Assembly: GCA_963969595.1 (NCBI GenBank)
Contig: OZ018408.1
Location: 24,239,823-24,303,822, forward strand
Source of the DNA: Neckera pumila
Taxonomy: Eukaryota > Streptophyta > Bryopsida > Hypnales > Neckeraceae
Reading direction: 5' to 3'
DNA length: 64,000 bases
The notes below the pieces were generated by a model that did no database searches, was not told the origin of the DNA, and was given only the letters and a program-made list of their open reading frames with translations. Both the position numbers and the translations under genes were made by a program. The stretch's first letter is position 1. The number at the start of each line of letters is the position of its first letter. This document shows positions 1-11,213 of this stretch, piece after piece.

Positions 1-95
1 GAAATATCTAATTGCGCAAATCAGTAGGAATCCTTGCTTTCCTTTTCAGTCTTTCTTTCGCATCACACAGAAATTCAAAGCGATGCGGTCGATCT

Positions 96-987
96 CTACA
101 GTGCATACCTCTCTGTAGGTTCTCCACCACTGGTAGCATCCCCGCTCAAGCTTACTGCTGGGCAGGCAAAAAGTAAATTGAATACCGACACACATGCAGG
201 TAACATCAAGACCTCCGGCAATATTAACAACCCTATTTTAACCAACTCACATTTGACTTGATGCGAGCCAAAAGCACACCATTCGTGCACTGTCAATCCA
301 ACAAATCCTAATCAACGCCAAACGAATCTATGCGAAGAATTCCTAGTGCAGAACAGAACACTTATCCCCTAAGCGCCCACGCTCAAGAATAGAAAGTCCA
401 CTTCGGAAGCTAATAATCAATTACAGTGACTTCAAAACATATATTTCTATCTTTCAAAAAAACTAGGGTATGATATCTTCTTCCTTTTGGGGCGCTTTGT
501 TAACATCCGTGAAGCTTCCTAGTTTATTTCCTTTCAACTCCTAATGATAAACAAGAGTCCACTCCAGGCTACCTAAACACTTCGAGATTAAAGGCCTGAA
601 AACGCAATGCATATCCGTCTAGGTCGTTCAGCAAAGCCCTCCAAGATAAGCTCCAAATGAGGAAGAAAGGCCTTTCACAAACTCACCACCATTGGTAGCA
701 GCCGCACCCCTGGTCGCAAATCGCCGCGTCGAAACCTCGTTGAAAGACGAGAACAACGGGCAAAACGGCGCCACCTCCGCGCTCGTCGTCTTCGCTATCG
801 GTGCTATCAACGCGGCTGTATTATAACGGCGGACTCCCGACGACGACTCCACAGACACAAAGAGCTTGGCAACTTGGAGCGCCATCAAGGTCTGCATTAC
901 GCCCTTGCCTCGGATGCTACCATTGCTGCAGGACTGCGTCGCCCTGATCAGAGAGGTCGCAGCAGAGGTTACCATTGCCACCATCAC
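96..987 (-). CDS. Small two-exon gene, possible mitochondrial protein
   Basis: I do not recognise the family. Exon 1 (987 down to 687) encodes 100 residues that look like an organellar, probably mitochondrial, presequence: rich in Ser/Ala/Arg, poor in acids, with the motif RRFATRG near its end. A strong GTGAGT donor follows at 686-681. A CAG acceptor near 158 leads to a short last exon (157-96) that stays in frame and ends GGEPTERYAL-stop, giving about 120 residues. A second acceptor three bases later would give one residue fewer, and a GTATGC donor at 108 would let the gene continue off the left edge. Exon 1 is much richer in GC than its surroundings, and a TATA box lies about 280 bp upstream. 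The start is the first of three close in-frame ATGs. Exon 1 is fairly secure; exon 2 is a prediction from splice signals and frame. Confidence 0.45.
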
Positions 988-1265
988 TACCGCAAAACCC
1001 TAAACCTCAACCCTCAAACTCAAATCTTAACCAAAAAATACGAGAATTGTAGCGTCTGGATCTGGAAGAGGACGGGAAAACTGAAGCGAGGTGAAGGAAT
1101 CTGAATGGAGCTTGCGATATAAGTTAAGAGCGATTTTTGACAATTAAATGCCACACAGGAGTGGAGACAATGAAGGTGACGGCCGCGCGGGAAAAAGGAG
1201 GAGCAGTGGCGCTGCATGCGCAGGACGCTAGACTCGGGTGACATCCGGGTATCGAACGGGTTGAT

Positions 1266-1277
1266 ACCCTTTTATAA
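1266..1277 (-). promoter_or_regulatory. TATA box of the 96-987 gene
   Basis: Read on the minus strand the sequence is TTATAAAAGGG, a good plant TATA box. It overlaps one arm of a small inverted repeat (GGGTATC at 1247-1253 and GATACCC at 1263-1269). Transcription would start near 1235 and leave a leader of about 250 nt before the ATG at 987. The region 1130-1320 is GC-rich, as expected for a promoter and leader. Confidence 0.5.
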
Positions 1278-1491
1278 CTGAGAGGCCGGATATATGGGGA
1301 GAACCGGACCTCTCCCGTTTTCTCACTAAATATCCGCCATCGATCTGGAGGATCGGGAGGGTGCACACTTCTCCCTCGAAAGGTGGAACCTGGATGGATT
1401 CCTTAACGTTTCCTTCAGTTCACTTTGCATCCAAGCCCTTCATCCATAGAGGCATGGATCATTGCTTATGCATCTAGAAGAGGATGTCTAT

Positions 1492-2053
1492 AAGAGCATG
1501 TGCAGTGGTCTCAGAACGGGTTTCAGGGTTTTTAGCCAAATGTTCATTTTTGGAAGAGTTTTTTTGAATTTACACTGAGGGCATGAAAAAATTAAGTAGA
1601 AACTAAGCAAAATTTAGTTAGTTTTGAGATCAATGATGTCCATTGGGCTTGAAAAATGGATGATTTCATTGGTCTCCTTGGAGAACTTGGTGGACTTCAA
1701 GTTGACCCTAAATGTGGATGATTTGTCCTATATAAGGGCGTGAAAACAAGAGACGCCTAAGAGCTACATGTTCAATTTGGCACGTTCTAATTTTCCATCT
1801 AATTTTGAAGGGCCCTCAATTTCCTTGTCCCTCACCGTTGCTTACCAATCACGGCCCATAAATAGTCAAATGACCACTCATCAAGTAGAATAAGGGATAA
1901 AGCAACTAAATTTAAGATGAATAGTGATTTCAAGGGCCATTCTTTGATACGCTAGGATTGAATGTTCAAAAGAATATTGTTGAAGGACCTGTAGGCTTTT
2001 CATTCAATTTGAAGAGTGTCCGACCTAGAACGTATATCGATGGGAATGCTCTA
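1492..2053. mobile_element. MITE-like element with GAGCAT ends
   Basis: The left end reads TAAGAGCATGTGCAGTGG and the right end GATGGGAATGCTCTAAC, so AGAGCAT pairs with ATGCTCT. The inside contains 'accaatcac' and 'caagtagaataa' motifs also found in the element at 21288-21678, so the two belong to one family. There is no coding capacity. Confidence 0.45.
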
Positions 2054-3807
2054 ACTTCCTAGCAGTGTTTGTAGGCATTTGCACATAGGGTTGCAAATAG
2101 AGCGAGACAAAGATGAAACCACTTTCCTTGACTTTAAGGATTTTCATCTCATCTTACCTCATACAGCACTTCCCACCACATCATGCAGCACTTTTGATCA
2201 TGTCATTATCTTTTGTGCTCCCTTTTGATTGTACAAATCTGTTTTCGTTTCCAAAATTTCTATAATTCTTAATTGTGGTCTTCAATCGGGTGAGACTAGC
2301 TTGAATATTCATACTCTTGGCCGATTTGCAAATTTGAATAGGTAAGATCTCTCTTGGTGTTTGAATTTTAAATATTTAGCTTACAACAACAAGTTGTGGT
2401 AATAGAATTTGGGAATTCATTATTAATCTAGACAAGACTGTTGCGGATTTTGAGATTTTTGACTATCACCAAGTATTCAAATACTTTGTTTACTACTCCC
2501 TTACTCGCTTACATATTTTTGTCAATGAGAGTCCAATTGTGTATTAGTTTCAATTTTTTTAATGCATGCCTTATTCTAGCCATCACCACTATAGTCATGA
2601 GTGACGAGTTTCCGCTAAGTTGGGTGGAATCCGTAATTAGAAATAATATGGTTTCAAAGTAAAGAAGGTTGAAGTTCAATTAAATTAATGAAGTGCAAAA
2701 TAATTTGAAAGATGTCATTGTTGTAATCGCACACCATCCTTGGAGGAGAAAGTCTCAAAATTACATCAGTACCTCTTATATTTTAATGTATCATTGATTA
2801 TAGAGTGATTGCAAGAAACACTTGTCCTATTTTTTGTCACACCTTGCATACTTTTTGGTTTTTTGGCCATAATTTTTGCATTCTGGCTCCAAATGACTCA
2901 AGATTTAAAGATAAGGTATTTGTGACTATTATACACCTTAGTAATCTATAATTTTTCTATTTTCAAGAATGTTTTACTATATAAAAATAGCCCCCAATTT
3001 TATGTCACAAATTCCAATTTGGAGGAGTACCCAAAAAAATGAATTTAGAGCTGAAATTTAGAGTAAATGGTCTTCTAATAGACTTATAGCTATAATTTAA
3101 AGGAATTCTAAAAATAATTAATTTTATGTGGTGTAGAAGTCCACAAAGTGAGCTTCATTTAGCTTGCATTTTGAAACATATAAAACATATTTTTGGTGAT
3201 TTCTTTGGTGAATGACCATCTTCATAGAGTTGTTACAAATAGAAAATAATAATTTTATTTTCCTATTTTTAATTAATTAAAACATCAAAATATCTATTTT
3301 CTTGAGTTTTGGCACTTTTCTAATTCTCCTACTTAGAGAATTTTCCTAGGTTTTTCCTTTGGTAGTTACCTTCATCTTAATTCCTTTGGTGGTTACCTTG
3401 AATAGGTATGTATATTAGCCATATTTTTTAGACTTTTTAAAAATTATTTCTCTAATTTTAAAGTACTATAGAAAAAATCATGAACATTATTATAAAATTT
3501 AACAAATAGTACAATTGTTTCTTACAATCACCCTATAGTATATAAAAGTTCATCACATTTCAAATATACAAATAATAGAGTATGTGTGTTTAGAACCCAA
3601 CTTCTTGGAAATTCATATGCATCTTTATATAAATGTATCAGTAATACTTTATCAATAATGTCTGAAACATGTCTTAGAAGGAGAAGAAACATGTACAATT
3701 TTCAACCAAAATATAATAAATTTGTATAGATTGTTGTATCAAATCATCCAAGAGACTATTCTTGTATTCATATACAACCAAGTGTCACATCTCTCCAAAT
3801 CAATAAC
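2054..3807. other. AT-rich intergenic DNA, no gene seen
   Basis: No ORF with coding character. At 2865-2910 it holds one copy of a cassette (GGCCATAATTTTTG, then CCAAATGACTCAAGATT) that also recurs inside the TTAA elements and foldback elements further right. Confidence 0.5.
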
Positions 3808-3809
3808 TA

Positions 3810-4059
3810 CACAAAATAGTGAAATTAGGTTGCCTTAACAATTAGGTTGCCTTCACTGAGAGAAATTAGCCACTGCTTGTCCACTGCTTGTCCTCATGGA
3901 GGTGCATGCAATTCTCTAAACCCAAACCATGAACAGTGCACCAACTCACACAATACTCATAGTTCCTTCATTATTGCATCCTTCTGCAATGACTATATAT
4001 TTATATAGTGTTGAATGTTGAGAAATTAGTATGGGGCAACCTAATTTCACTATTTTGTG
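3810..4059. mobile_element. TA-flanked MITE, CACAAAATAG family, copy 1
   Basis: The left end CACAAAATAGTGAAATTAGG and the right end CCTAATTTCACTATTTTGTG are near-perfect inverted repeats, flanked by TA on both sides (3808-3809 and 4060-4061). The 250 bp are non-coding. A TA target and TIRs of about 25 bp fit a Tc1/mariner-type MITE. Confidence 0.8.
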
Positions 4060-4061
4060 TA

Positions 4062-5554
4062 GTGGATGTTATCTAATGTGTAGAAGTTTATCAAAGAATC
4101 ACGAATACCTCATCAAATTAAGTTTATTTAATTTTGAATACTATACAAAAGAAACACAAGTCGGCCTTAGATGAAGTATTCCATCATTTGTTAATTAGAC
4201 AAGTGTTTAAAGTGCAATAGGCCACATAACACTGTAAATGGACCTAGCACTTCTCAAGAAGGCATGTTAAAATAATGAAAAAGGAACAAATATTTCTAAA
4301 GACATAGAATTTTGTAGATTATTTTAGAATCCTTTTACATAGATTTTTGAAAAGTAAAATAATCTTTTAGAATAAAAGCTCATTTTAGGTTGTAGAAATG
4401 TATATAAAAATTTACATATACATGCATATATTGTTGGAATACAAAACATCTAAACAATATTATAATATATAATCAAAATTGAAATAATAAAATTACAAAA
4501 AATTATCAATGTAACTAATAATGTGCTACATGTTTAGATCTATACTCTTTTTGTTCTCCTTCTTCTTCTCTACCCCTTAATATGATGATGAAAATATTTT
4601 TTTACACATATTTGTCCCCCTCTTCTTCTCCCTCTTCTCTTGCAAGTCCTTTAAGATCTATCATAGGCGGAGGTAGGAGTAGCAAAGTTGTAGTTCAAAA
4701 TCTTTGCCTTTGTGTACTTTGTAGTATTATCCTTTCTTCTACTCATAACATGTACCCTTGCATATGCAATGAAAAATAAATATGTCATGACATTGGATGG
4801 GGTGTCATGAGCTTTGATGGATGAACTTATTCATAATAAAATGTGCACTACTGTGCAAGCAAAGATTTTTTAGAGATAGATCTCTCTAAAAGATGGATTT
4901 GTGCATTGGAGTTAGACAACTATACTTGGATGACAACTGCATTGGAGTTAGACAGTCCAAGATAAAGACAAGTGCGTTGGAACTTGGAGCTAGACAACTC
5001 CACGTGGAAGATAAGATTTGGATGAGATATGAACTCATACCGTTTAAAATACTTCTAATATACTTGGGACTTTTACTTTAGTGGATGGTTTTAGATAGAA
5101 CCAAGAATAGAAAGTAAAAGTAGAATAAACGTCTTCTATTATATAAGGGTGAGGAAATATATTTTCTTGGAGTTTTATTCCTCTTTATTGTTGGGTCGTA
5201 TCAGCTTCTTGTAAAAGTATAATCTGTTAGTATATATATATGTATTTGTATTCTTGTTTGGAATCAATTGTGGTTTGATATTACAAGCTATAGGAGGTTT
5301 GTAATAATGTATTTGCTAATATTGGATCTATTCTCCAAACTTCTTTGAAAAAATTTAAAGCAACTTGATTAGTTGTGCATTCAATTTGTTGTACCAGAAG
5401 TATATTCCTTTCAGCTAAATCTGTAGATAAACCTTTGGTAGCCTCTATAGTTTGTTGTAGAGTGTATTCTCTTACATTTTTATGCGTCAATGCATTTGTC
5501 TTAAAATTGGTAGAAAATATACAAAATTATGGTCCATATTTTTTTACAAAAAAC
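4062..5554. other. AT-rich intergenic DNA with a short degenerate repeat
   Basis: No gene recognised. Around 4900-5000 the phrase GTTGGAGTTAGACA (or a close variant) occurs three times at roughly 40-bp spacing. A short TA run lies at 5230-5242. Confidence 0.4.
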
Positions 5555-6140
5555 AAATACAAATTGGTATATTAGAATTAAGCAGTCTCCAAAAATGTAC
5601 AGCTATGACAAAGATGTTGGCTTATGGTGTTGCTCAAATGCCAATGATGAATATTTTTGTTTAGTGTTTAGTACATCCAAAGAGGTCTTGAAACAATTTG
5701 TGAAAGCAATCTAAGCCATTTATGAGAGCATGTACCTCAGACAACCAACCAAACAAGATCCTGAACAACAACTAGCAATAAACGAAGCATCTCAATGGCC
5801 AAGTATGCATTGCATCATTAGATTGTATGTACTATGAGTGGAAGAATCATCCTATTGCATGGCATGATTCATTTTAAGGCAAAGATGGTTTCAACTCTAT
5901 AGTACTAGAAGCACTTGTTGATAAAAGTTTGTGGATATGGCATGCATTTTTTGGATTATTAGGAGCCTTCAATGACATAATAAATTACATTAAAGTCCAT
6001 TGGGAGACAACTTTCTTAGGGGAAGAGTTCCAAGGTATGTTTTTTGAAGTTAATGGTCAGCAATATCCACAATACTATATAGTAGGTAGTAGATGGGATC
6101 TATTCCAAGTAGAATATTTTTGTTCAAACCATTCATGATC
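5555..6140 (+). pseudogene. PIF/Harbinger transposase fragment, left arm
   Basis: Read in two frames, this encodes a broken plant-type Harbinger DDE transposase (ALP1/HARBI1-like). The N-terminal side gives MLAYGVAQ and, in another frame, LKQFVKAI. After a stop and frameshift come LDCMYYEWKNHPIAWHDSF, SIVLEAL, LWIWHAFFGLLGAFNDI and FEVNGQQY. In the family, the 'xIDCMHWEWKNCPxAWxGxFxGK' and 'LWIWHAFFGxPGxxNDI' blocks contain two of the catalytic acidic residues (DCM and ND). Here the reading frame is broken before the first catalytic Asp and by stops, so it is dead. The arm runs to about 6211 and is followed, after a short spacer, by an inverted copy of itself. Confidence 0.8.
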
Positions 6141-6257
6141 CCTAAGGAGAAAAGTGACAACACTATGCTAAAATGCAAAACTATTTGCAAAGACATGGAG
6201 CATAATATTAGTATGTGGAATTTTGATATATTTCCCATCTTCGTTGTAGAACACCAA

Positions 6258-6912
6258 AATAATGCTCCACATCTTTGCAAATAGTTTTGCATTTTGGCAT
6301 AATGTTGTCGTTTTTCTCCTTGGGGATCATGAATGGTTTGAATAAAAATACTCTACTTGGGATAGATCCCATCTACTACCTACTAGATACTACTATGGAT
6401 ATAGATGGCCATTAACTTCAAAAAACATACCTTAGGACTCTCCCCTTTAGAAAATTGGCTACCAATGGACTTTAATGTAATTTATTATTTTGTTGTTTGC
6501 TTCTTATAATCCAAAAAATGCATGCCATATCCACAAACTTTTATCAACAAGTGCTTCTAGTACTATAGAGTTGAAACCATCTTTGCCTTGAAATGAATCA
6601 TGCCATGCAATAGGATGATTCTTCCACTCATAGTACATACAATCTAATGATGCAATGCATACCTGGCCATCGAGATGCTTCATTTATTGCTAGTTGTTGT
6701 TCAAGATCTTGTTTGGTTGGTTGTCTGAGGTACGTGGTCTCACAAATGGCTTAAATTGCTTTCACAAATTGTTTCAAGACCTCTTTGGATGTGCTAAATG
6801 TCAAACAAACATATTCATCATTGACATTTGATGCAACACTATAAGCCAACATCCTCATCATAGTTGTACATTTTTGGAGACTATTTAATTCCAATATATC
6901 AATTGCATTCTA
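6258..6912 (-). pseudogene. PIF/Harbinger transposase fragment, right arm
   Basis: This is the reverse-complement copy of 5555-6211, read on the minus strand. The same blocks can be followed (MLAYxV, WPGMHC, LDCMYYEWKNHPIAWHDSF). The frame break between the GMH block and the LDCM block is the same as in the left arm, so the ancestral copy was probably already dead when the inverted duplication formed. Together the arms make a palindrome of about 1.35 kb with a spacer of about 45 bp. Confidence 0.75.
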
Positions 6913-7349
6913 AAAAAATAATTATGTAGTTAGAAGTTTTTGAATACACTACATAATCCCTAAAGTCTATTTTTCCTTTGGAAGACAAAACGGGTTTTAG
7001 TAGGCTTGTGTAACTTCAAATGTTGAGGTGATTTTTTAAGTTTGTTTCTTAAAATACAAAATATATTTGTTTCTAGGAACTATTATTTCTATATCAATCA
7101 ATGCTTAAGAACAAAAAATATGCTACCATAAACTTAGAATGGAAGAAACTAATAGGTAAAAAAATTCTACAAAAGCTTGAAATAAAATTTTGTTTTTTTC
7201 TTCAATTCTATTTTTGTCTATACTAAAAGCATTGATGCATTCTACTTGGAATAGTAATGTCAAATTATTGAACCTTATGTTTTGTGGGGCAATTGAAAAA
7301 ACTTCTTTAAAAAATAACATATTGGATTTGTTTTGAACTTAGTATTTAT
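6913..7349. other. AT-rich intergenic DNA, nothing recognised
   Basis: No coding or repeat signal was found that matches the rest of the window. Confidence 0.4.
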
Positions 7350-7865
7350 ATTTTTGAGAAAATAATTCCACAAAGTTAAATATACTAGCTAGAAAAATCT
7401 CACTATTAGAGTTAGTGTATTTTAATTCTATTTTAAAGCTATTGACAATTTCATTTTTCCTTTAATCTCATACTTATGTCTACTTAACATGATTTGAAAA
7501 GTAAAAGTCTTGTTTATTTTTGGAACATTTTTTTCATAAATTTTTCAATTCAAATTTTTCAACATAAAACCTTTTTCATTAAAAATTTTAGTGCAAAAAT
7601 TTGAAGTTAAAAAGACTCAAAGTCAAGTAATCTAGTCAAGAAATGTGCTCAAAAACTTGTTTACTTCTCTTTAAACGCAAATATTGTGCAATCTATGTGG
7701 TAAAGTATTTGAAATTTCTTTAAACATTCTTATACAGTTAGTCTTTTGCAAGATCTTACGGTTAAATATGTAGAAAAAATATTTGTACAATTTTTTACTC
7801 TTTGCAATAGAAATGGCAATTTTGTGATTTTTGATGAAAAAAAGGCCGTGGATCTTAAGGGAAAT
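7350..7865 (+). mobile_element. Degenerate 5'-truncated TTAA element (subfamily A)
   Basis: The sequence follows the right half of subfamily A closely. It has the segment beginning AATCTCAC (7405), then AATCTAGTC with AAATGTGCTC, then GCAATCTATGTGG, GCAAGATCTTACGGTTA and CTCTTTGCAATAGAAATGGC. It ends in a decayed terminus, GGCCGTGGATCTTAAGGG (7843-7860), where intact copies have GGCCTTGGTCCTTTAGGGGTTAA-like ends. The left half is missing. Confidence 0.65.
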
Positions 7866-8829
7866 AAAATTATCCATACAATTATTTAAAAATTTATTTG
7901 TATAAGGGATATAAATTGATATTCTAAAATTTAAAATAGTGATTGCAAATTCACAATCGACATTAATTACAATTGAACATTGATACTATTTATTAAAAAT
8001 AAATCATTTTATTATATCATTTTGGCAATTAAATGTCAATTCCCATGCACTTTAGCATGCATTATTTTGATACCATATGAATAAGTTATGAATTTTCAAA
8101 TTACAAACTTAAGATGAATCAAAAATCAAGAAGAAGCTTTCATAGATTTTGGTGTTTGATTTTGTAATCAATGTCTAAGAAAAAATGAAACTATTTGGTC
8201 CAAATTTAGGTATAGCATATTGGATAATATTGATTACAAGTATACTCATCTTATTATCATGGTTTGTCAATCCGTATTTTATTTTATTTTATTTTGGGAT
8301 GCAAATTCTATTAATTGTATAGTAGGAAAAAGAAGCCCTTTGTGACATATAATTTAATGTTGCATTAGATTAAACTTCCATATAAACTTTATATTAATTC
8401 AATAAATTTTTTTTGTTTAAATAGATAAATAAATAAAAGCTCAAAAGATTTTCTAAAATTGTAATTTTATAAACATTAGAACTTTTGCAAACTTAGTGAA
8501 ATTCAATTAATATGGAAGTTATATATACTAGCAAATGCATAGCAAATTTGCATTGAATGCAATGTGAAGTTCATTAGAGGACAAGTTTGAGATATATTTC
8601 TATATGCTTAGATATGCTTCAAAAAAGTGTTCTTTTATATTGGTGCAACTCCTTTATCATGGAATTGTTCAAATGTTTGGTAATAGCTTCGGATTCACTC
8701 CAAGTTCTCCATACTAAAATTACCTAAGCAATTCCTTGAGCATGGCTCCTATTATTAAACTCTCTAAGTTGTTGTTGCATCTAAGTGAAAGTCAAAATGT
8801 CATTCCAAATTCATTTAGCTTGCGATTTT
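7866..8829. other. AT-rich intergenic DNA, nothing recognised
   Basis: Very AT-rich. No gene and no match to the named repeat families. Confidence 0.4.
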
Positions 8830-10110
8830 AGGACACTACTAGCATTTGGCGCTTGCTATGCTACGCATTCTTCATTAGAATTTTATTAGAATTTTTATGT
8901 ATTAGATAAAATGCAGAACAAAAATTTCAATAAATCTTCATAAAAAAATTAATAAAATCTTTCTATAAGTTTGTTTATAAGTAAGCATATATTGAAATGT
9001 ACAATGTAATTTATTGAATGATGAATGAAATATATGCAATGGTGAATACTGTAAAAGATACACATTTATTGTAATGCATTTAAAAGTTGGCTCAATTGTT
9101 ACAAACAAGGGCAACATAAAAACTTGGTGAATTGAAAAAAAAAACTTGTAAATTTCAAAAACTTCATGAACAACTTAATTGTTATGAAATCCAAAATCGC
9201 TAAAATTGAATAAATTTCTCAAATCATTTGGTAGTAGCAATAGAATTTTGAAATCATAAAAGCTGTAGAAGTGATATTATAGAGATGATTGTAAACTACT
9301 ACTCTATTTCTGTAATATAACATTGTGTGAAAATATTATTTTTATGTATGCATGATTGAAAATATTTTTAAATAAAATATTAAAATTAATTATTTTCAAA
9401 GACTTATTGAAATCATTATCATGCATTATATTCAAATATCAAAATTTTACTAATATGTGATACAATGAATGCATAGCATAGCAAGCATGAGCCCCTATCA
9501 TTAATGATAGCATTTGTGATATTACAGAGGGAATTATGATTTTAGTAGAATGACTAGCAATTGGCGCTTGCTTTGCCACGCATTAAATATATTACTTTCA
9601 TCAATTTTTCATGTGATAGAATGTAGATATATAAAGTATGTATAATCTTTAAATGAAAATATTGACATCCTCATACAATATTTTTTGAAAAAACTTATAT
9701 AGTGCAATATAAAGTAATTAAAGAAAATCTTTATATCATGATTTTTACAAAATAAACTCTGCAAAGATGAAAACATTGCAATAAGAATAAATGAATCAAA
9801 TGAACAATATAAGTAGAATCTTCACATTTGAATATGTAGAGCAACGCTAGCAGTTGGTGCTTCCTTATTCATTAATATCACATTTTAAAAAGACATGGAA
9901 TTTGTCTATAGTTTTGTTGTCTAAAAAATTTCTATGAAATTTTTTTAGAAGTATCCATTTGATTTTCAAATATTTCATGAAAAGAAATATCATGAAATAT
10001 AGTAGAAAGTTTTCTATGGCTATTACAAAAGCAATTGAATTTCTATAATCTTATTCAAAATTGAATTGTGATATTATAGGGGTCGTTGTGATTTTAGTAG
10101 TATGATTAGA
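8830..10110. repeat. Degenerate tandem units starting ACTAGCAWTTGGCGCTTGC
   Basis: A GC-richer phrase in AT-rich DNA recurs at 8835 (CTAGCATTTGGCGCTTGC), 9549 (CTAGCAATTGGCGCTTGC) and, decayed, 9847 (CTAGCAGTTGGTGCTTCC). The first two are followed by 'tatgctacgcatt' or 'tttgccacgcatt'. An inverted, decayed counterpart (GCATAGCATAGCAAGCATGAG) lies at 9472-9492. 'GTGATATTA(C/T)' followed by 'gattttagtag' comes before the second unit and ends the last at about 10105. The element class is not identified. Confidence 0.45.
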
Positions 10111-10283
10111 ATAGACTATAAAGTTTTTAAGTATTAAAAATTGTATATCAAAAATAGTATATCAATAATATGTTAAATATTGACATATAAATGCTTTTAT
10201 TTCAGATGTGGTTTTTCTTAGTAGCTTTAAAGAGTGCAAAAGAGGACAATGTTGTAGATTATTGGATGGAATTTGAAATGAGA

Positions 10284-10535
10284 GGAGGGTTGCTATTATG
10301 TGAGCATAGGAGTGTGAGCCCATGAGCCTAGTATACTACACATTTATGTTATAGTTGTATATAATATAGAAATCGTCTATGATTAAAGGATATATATGTT
10401 ACAAATATCCATATTATAGGTGTTTATGATATATACACCTTCTATAGTGTGTGGTATCTATATCACAGGTACCTATATTGTAGACTCAATGCTCACAAGC
10501 TCACATTCTTGGGCTTTCAACTAGTACCGTTGGAA
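10284..10535. repeat. Dispersed repeat P, copy 1
   Basis: Shares 'ttatgtgagc', 'gtgagcccatgagccta', 'ataggtgttt' with 'ataaacacctt'-like blocks, and a TGCTCACA-containing right end with 44246-44480. It is about 250 bp, non-coding, and has weakly complementary ends (TGTGAGC / GCTCACA). Confidence 0.55.
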
Positions 10536-10966
10536 ACGGGAGCAGAGTAGTTCAATCATTTCTACTCATTCAAATGGTTGTGTGGGATTATATTACTATT
10601 GTGGTTCTACTTTGGGTAGTTGATAGTTTGTTAATTGCTTGTAGAAATTTAGGAATACAATAAATAGTACATCTTCTGTACAAAATCATGCACATGTATG
10701 TTCATGAAGATTTTATGCATAAATGTAAAATTGCAACGTGTACAAATCTTACTCTATAATATATATGCATTCACAAAAAAATCTATATCTTTTGTAAGAC
10801 TAAAATCTATGCTTCTACAATAAAATAAAATTTATACACTACTATTGTTATATCAATACTTTGTATTATATTAATGCATCTAAGGACATTTATTAATCCT
10901 TAAATTTTTGAGTGACCTTAAATGGGTTGATCCATTTTTAGAACAACCATTTGCAAACATAGGAAA
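10536..10966. other. AT-rich intergenic DNA, nothing recognised
   Basis: No gene or repeat family recognised. Confidence 0.35.
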
Positions 10967-11213
10967 AATTAGGGAAAATTTGAGGCCTCCGGAGGGTTGC
11001 TCCACATCCCTTCAAAGGACCCTTAAATAGTGTTTTCGGGGTTGGAAATTTGTTTTTTGCCCTATTTTTGCGCAGTAGTTTCTGCTATGACAGTGGCGTA
11101 GGAACCCAAATTCACAAGTAAAATAGAATTAAATATATATATAATATTATTATTAAAAACAAAACAAAACATGTTTTTATGTCACCTCCGTTGGTCTATT
11201 TTTTTCTCTAATG
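10967..11213. mobile_element. CATTAG-family MITE, decayed copy
   Basis: The left end is ATTAGGGAAAATTTGAGGCC followed by TCCGGAGGGTTGCTCCAC. The right end is TTTTTTCTCTAATG. The interior ('cgcagtagtttctgc', 'gtaggaacccaaattc') matches the element at 55963-56472, of which this is a shortened relative. Confidence 0.55.

Noticed and set aside
5281..5490. Minus-strand ORF next to the Harbinger relic
   Set aside because: No similarity to a Harbinger MYB/trihelix partner protein can be seen, and it lies outside the inverted repeat.
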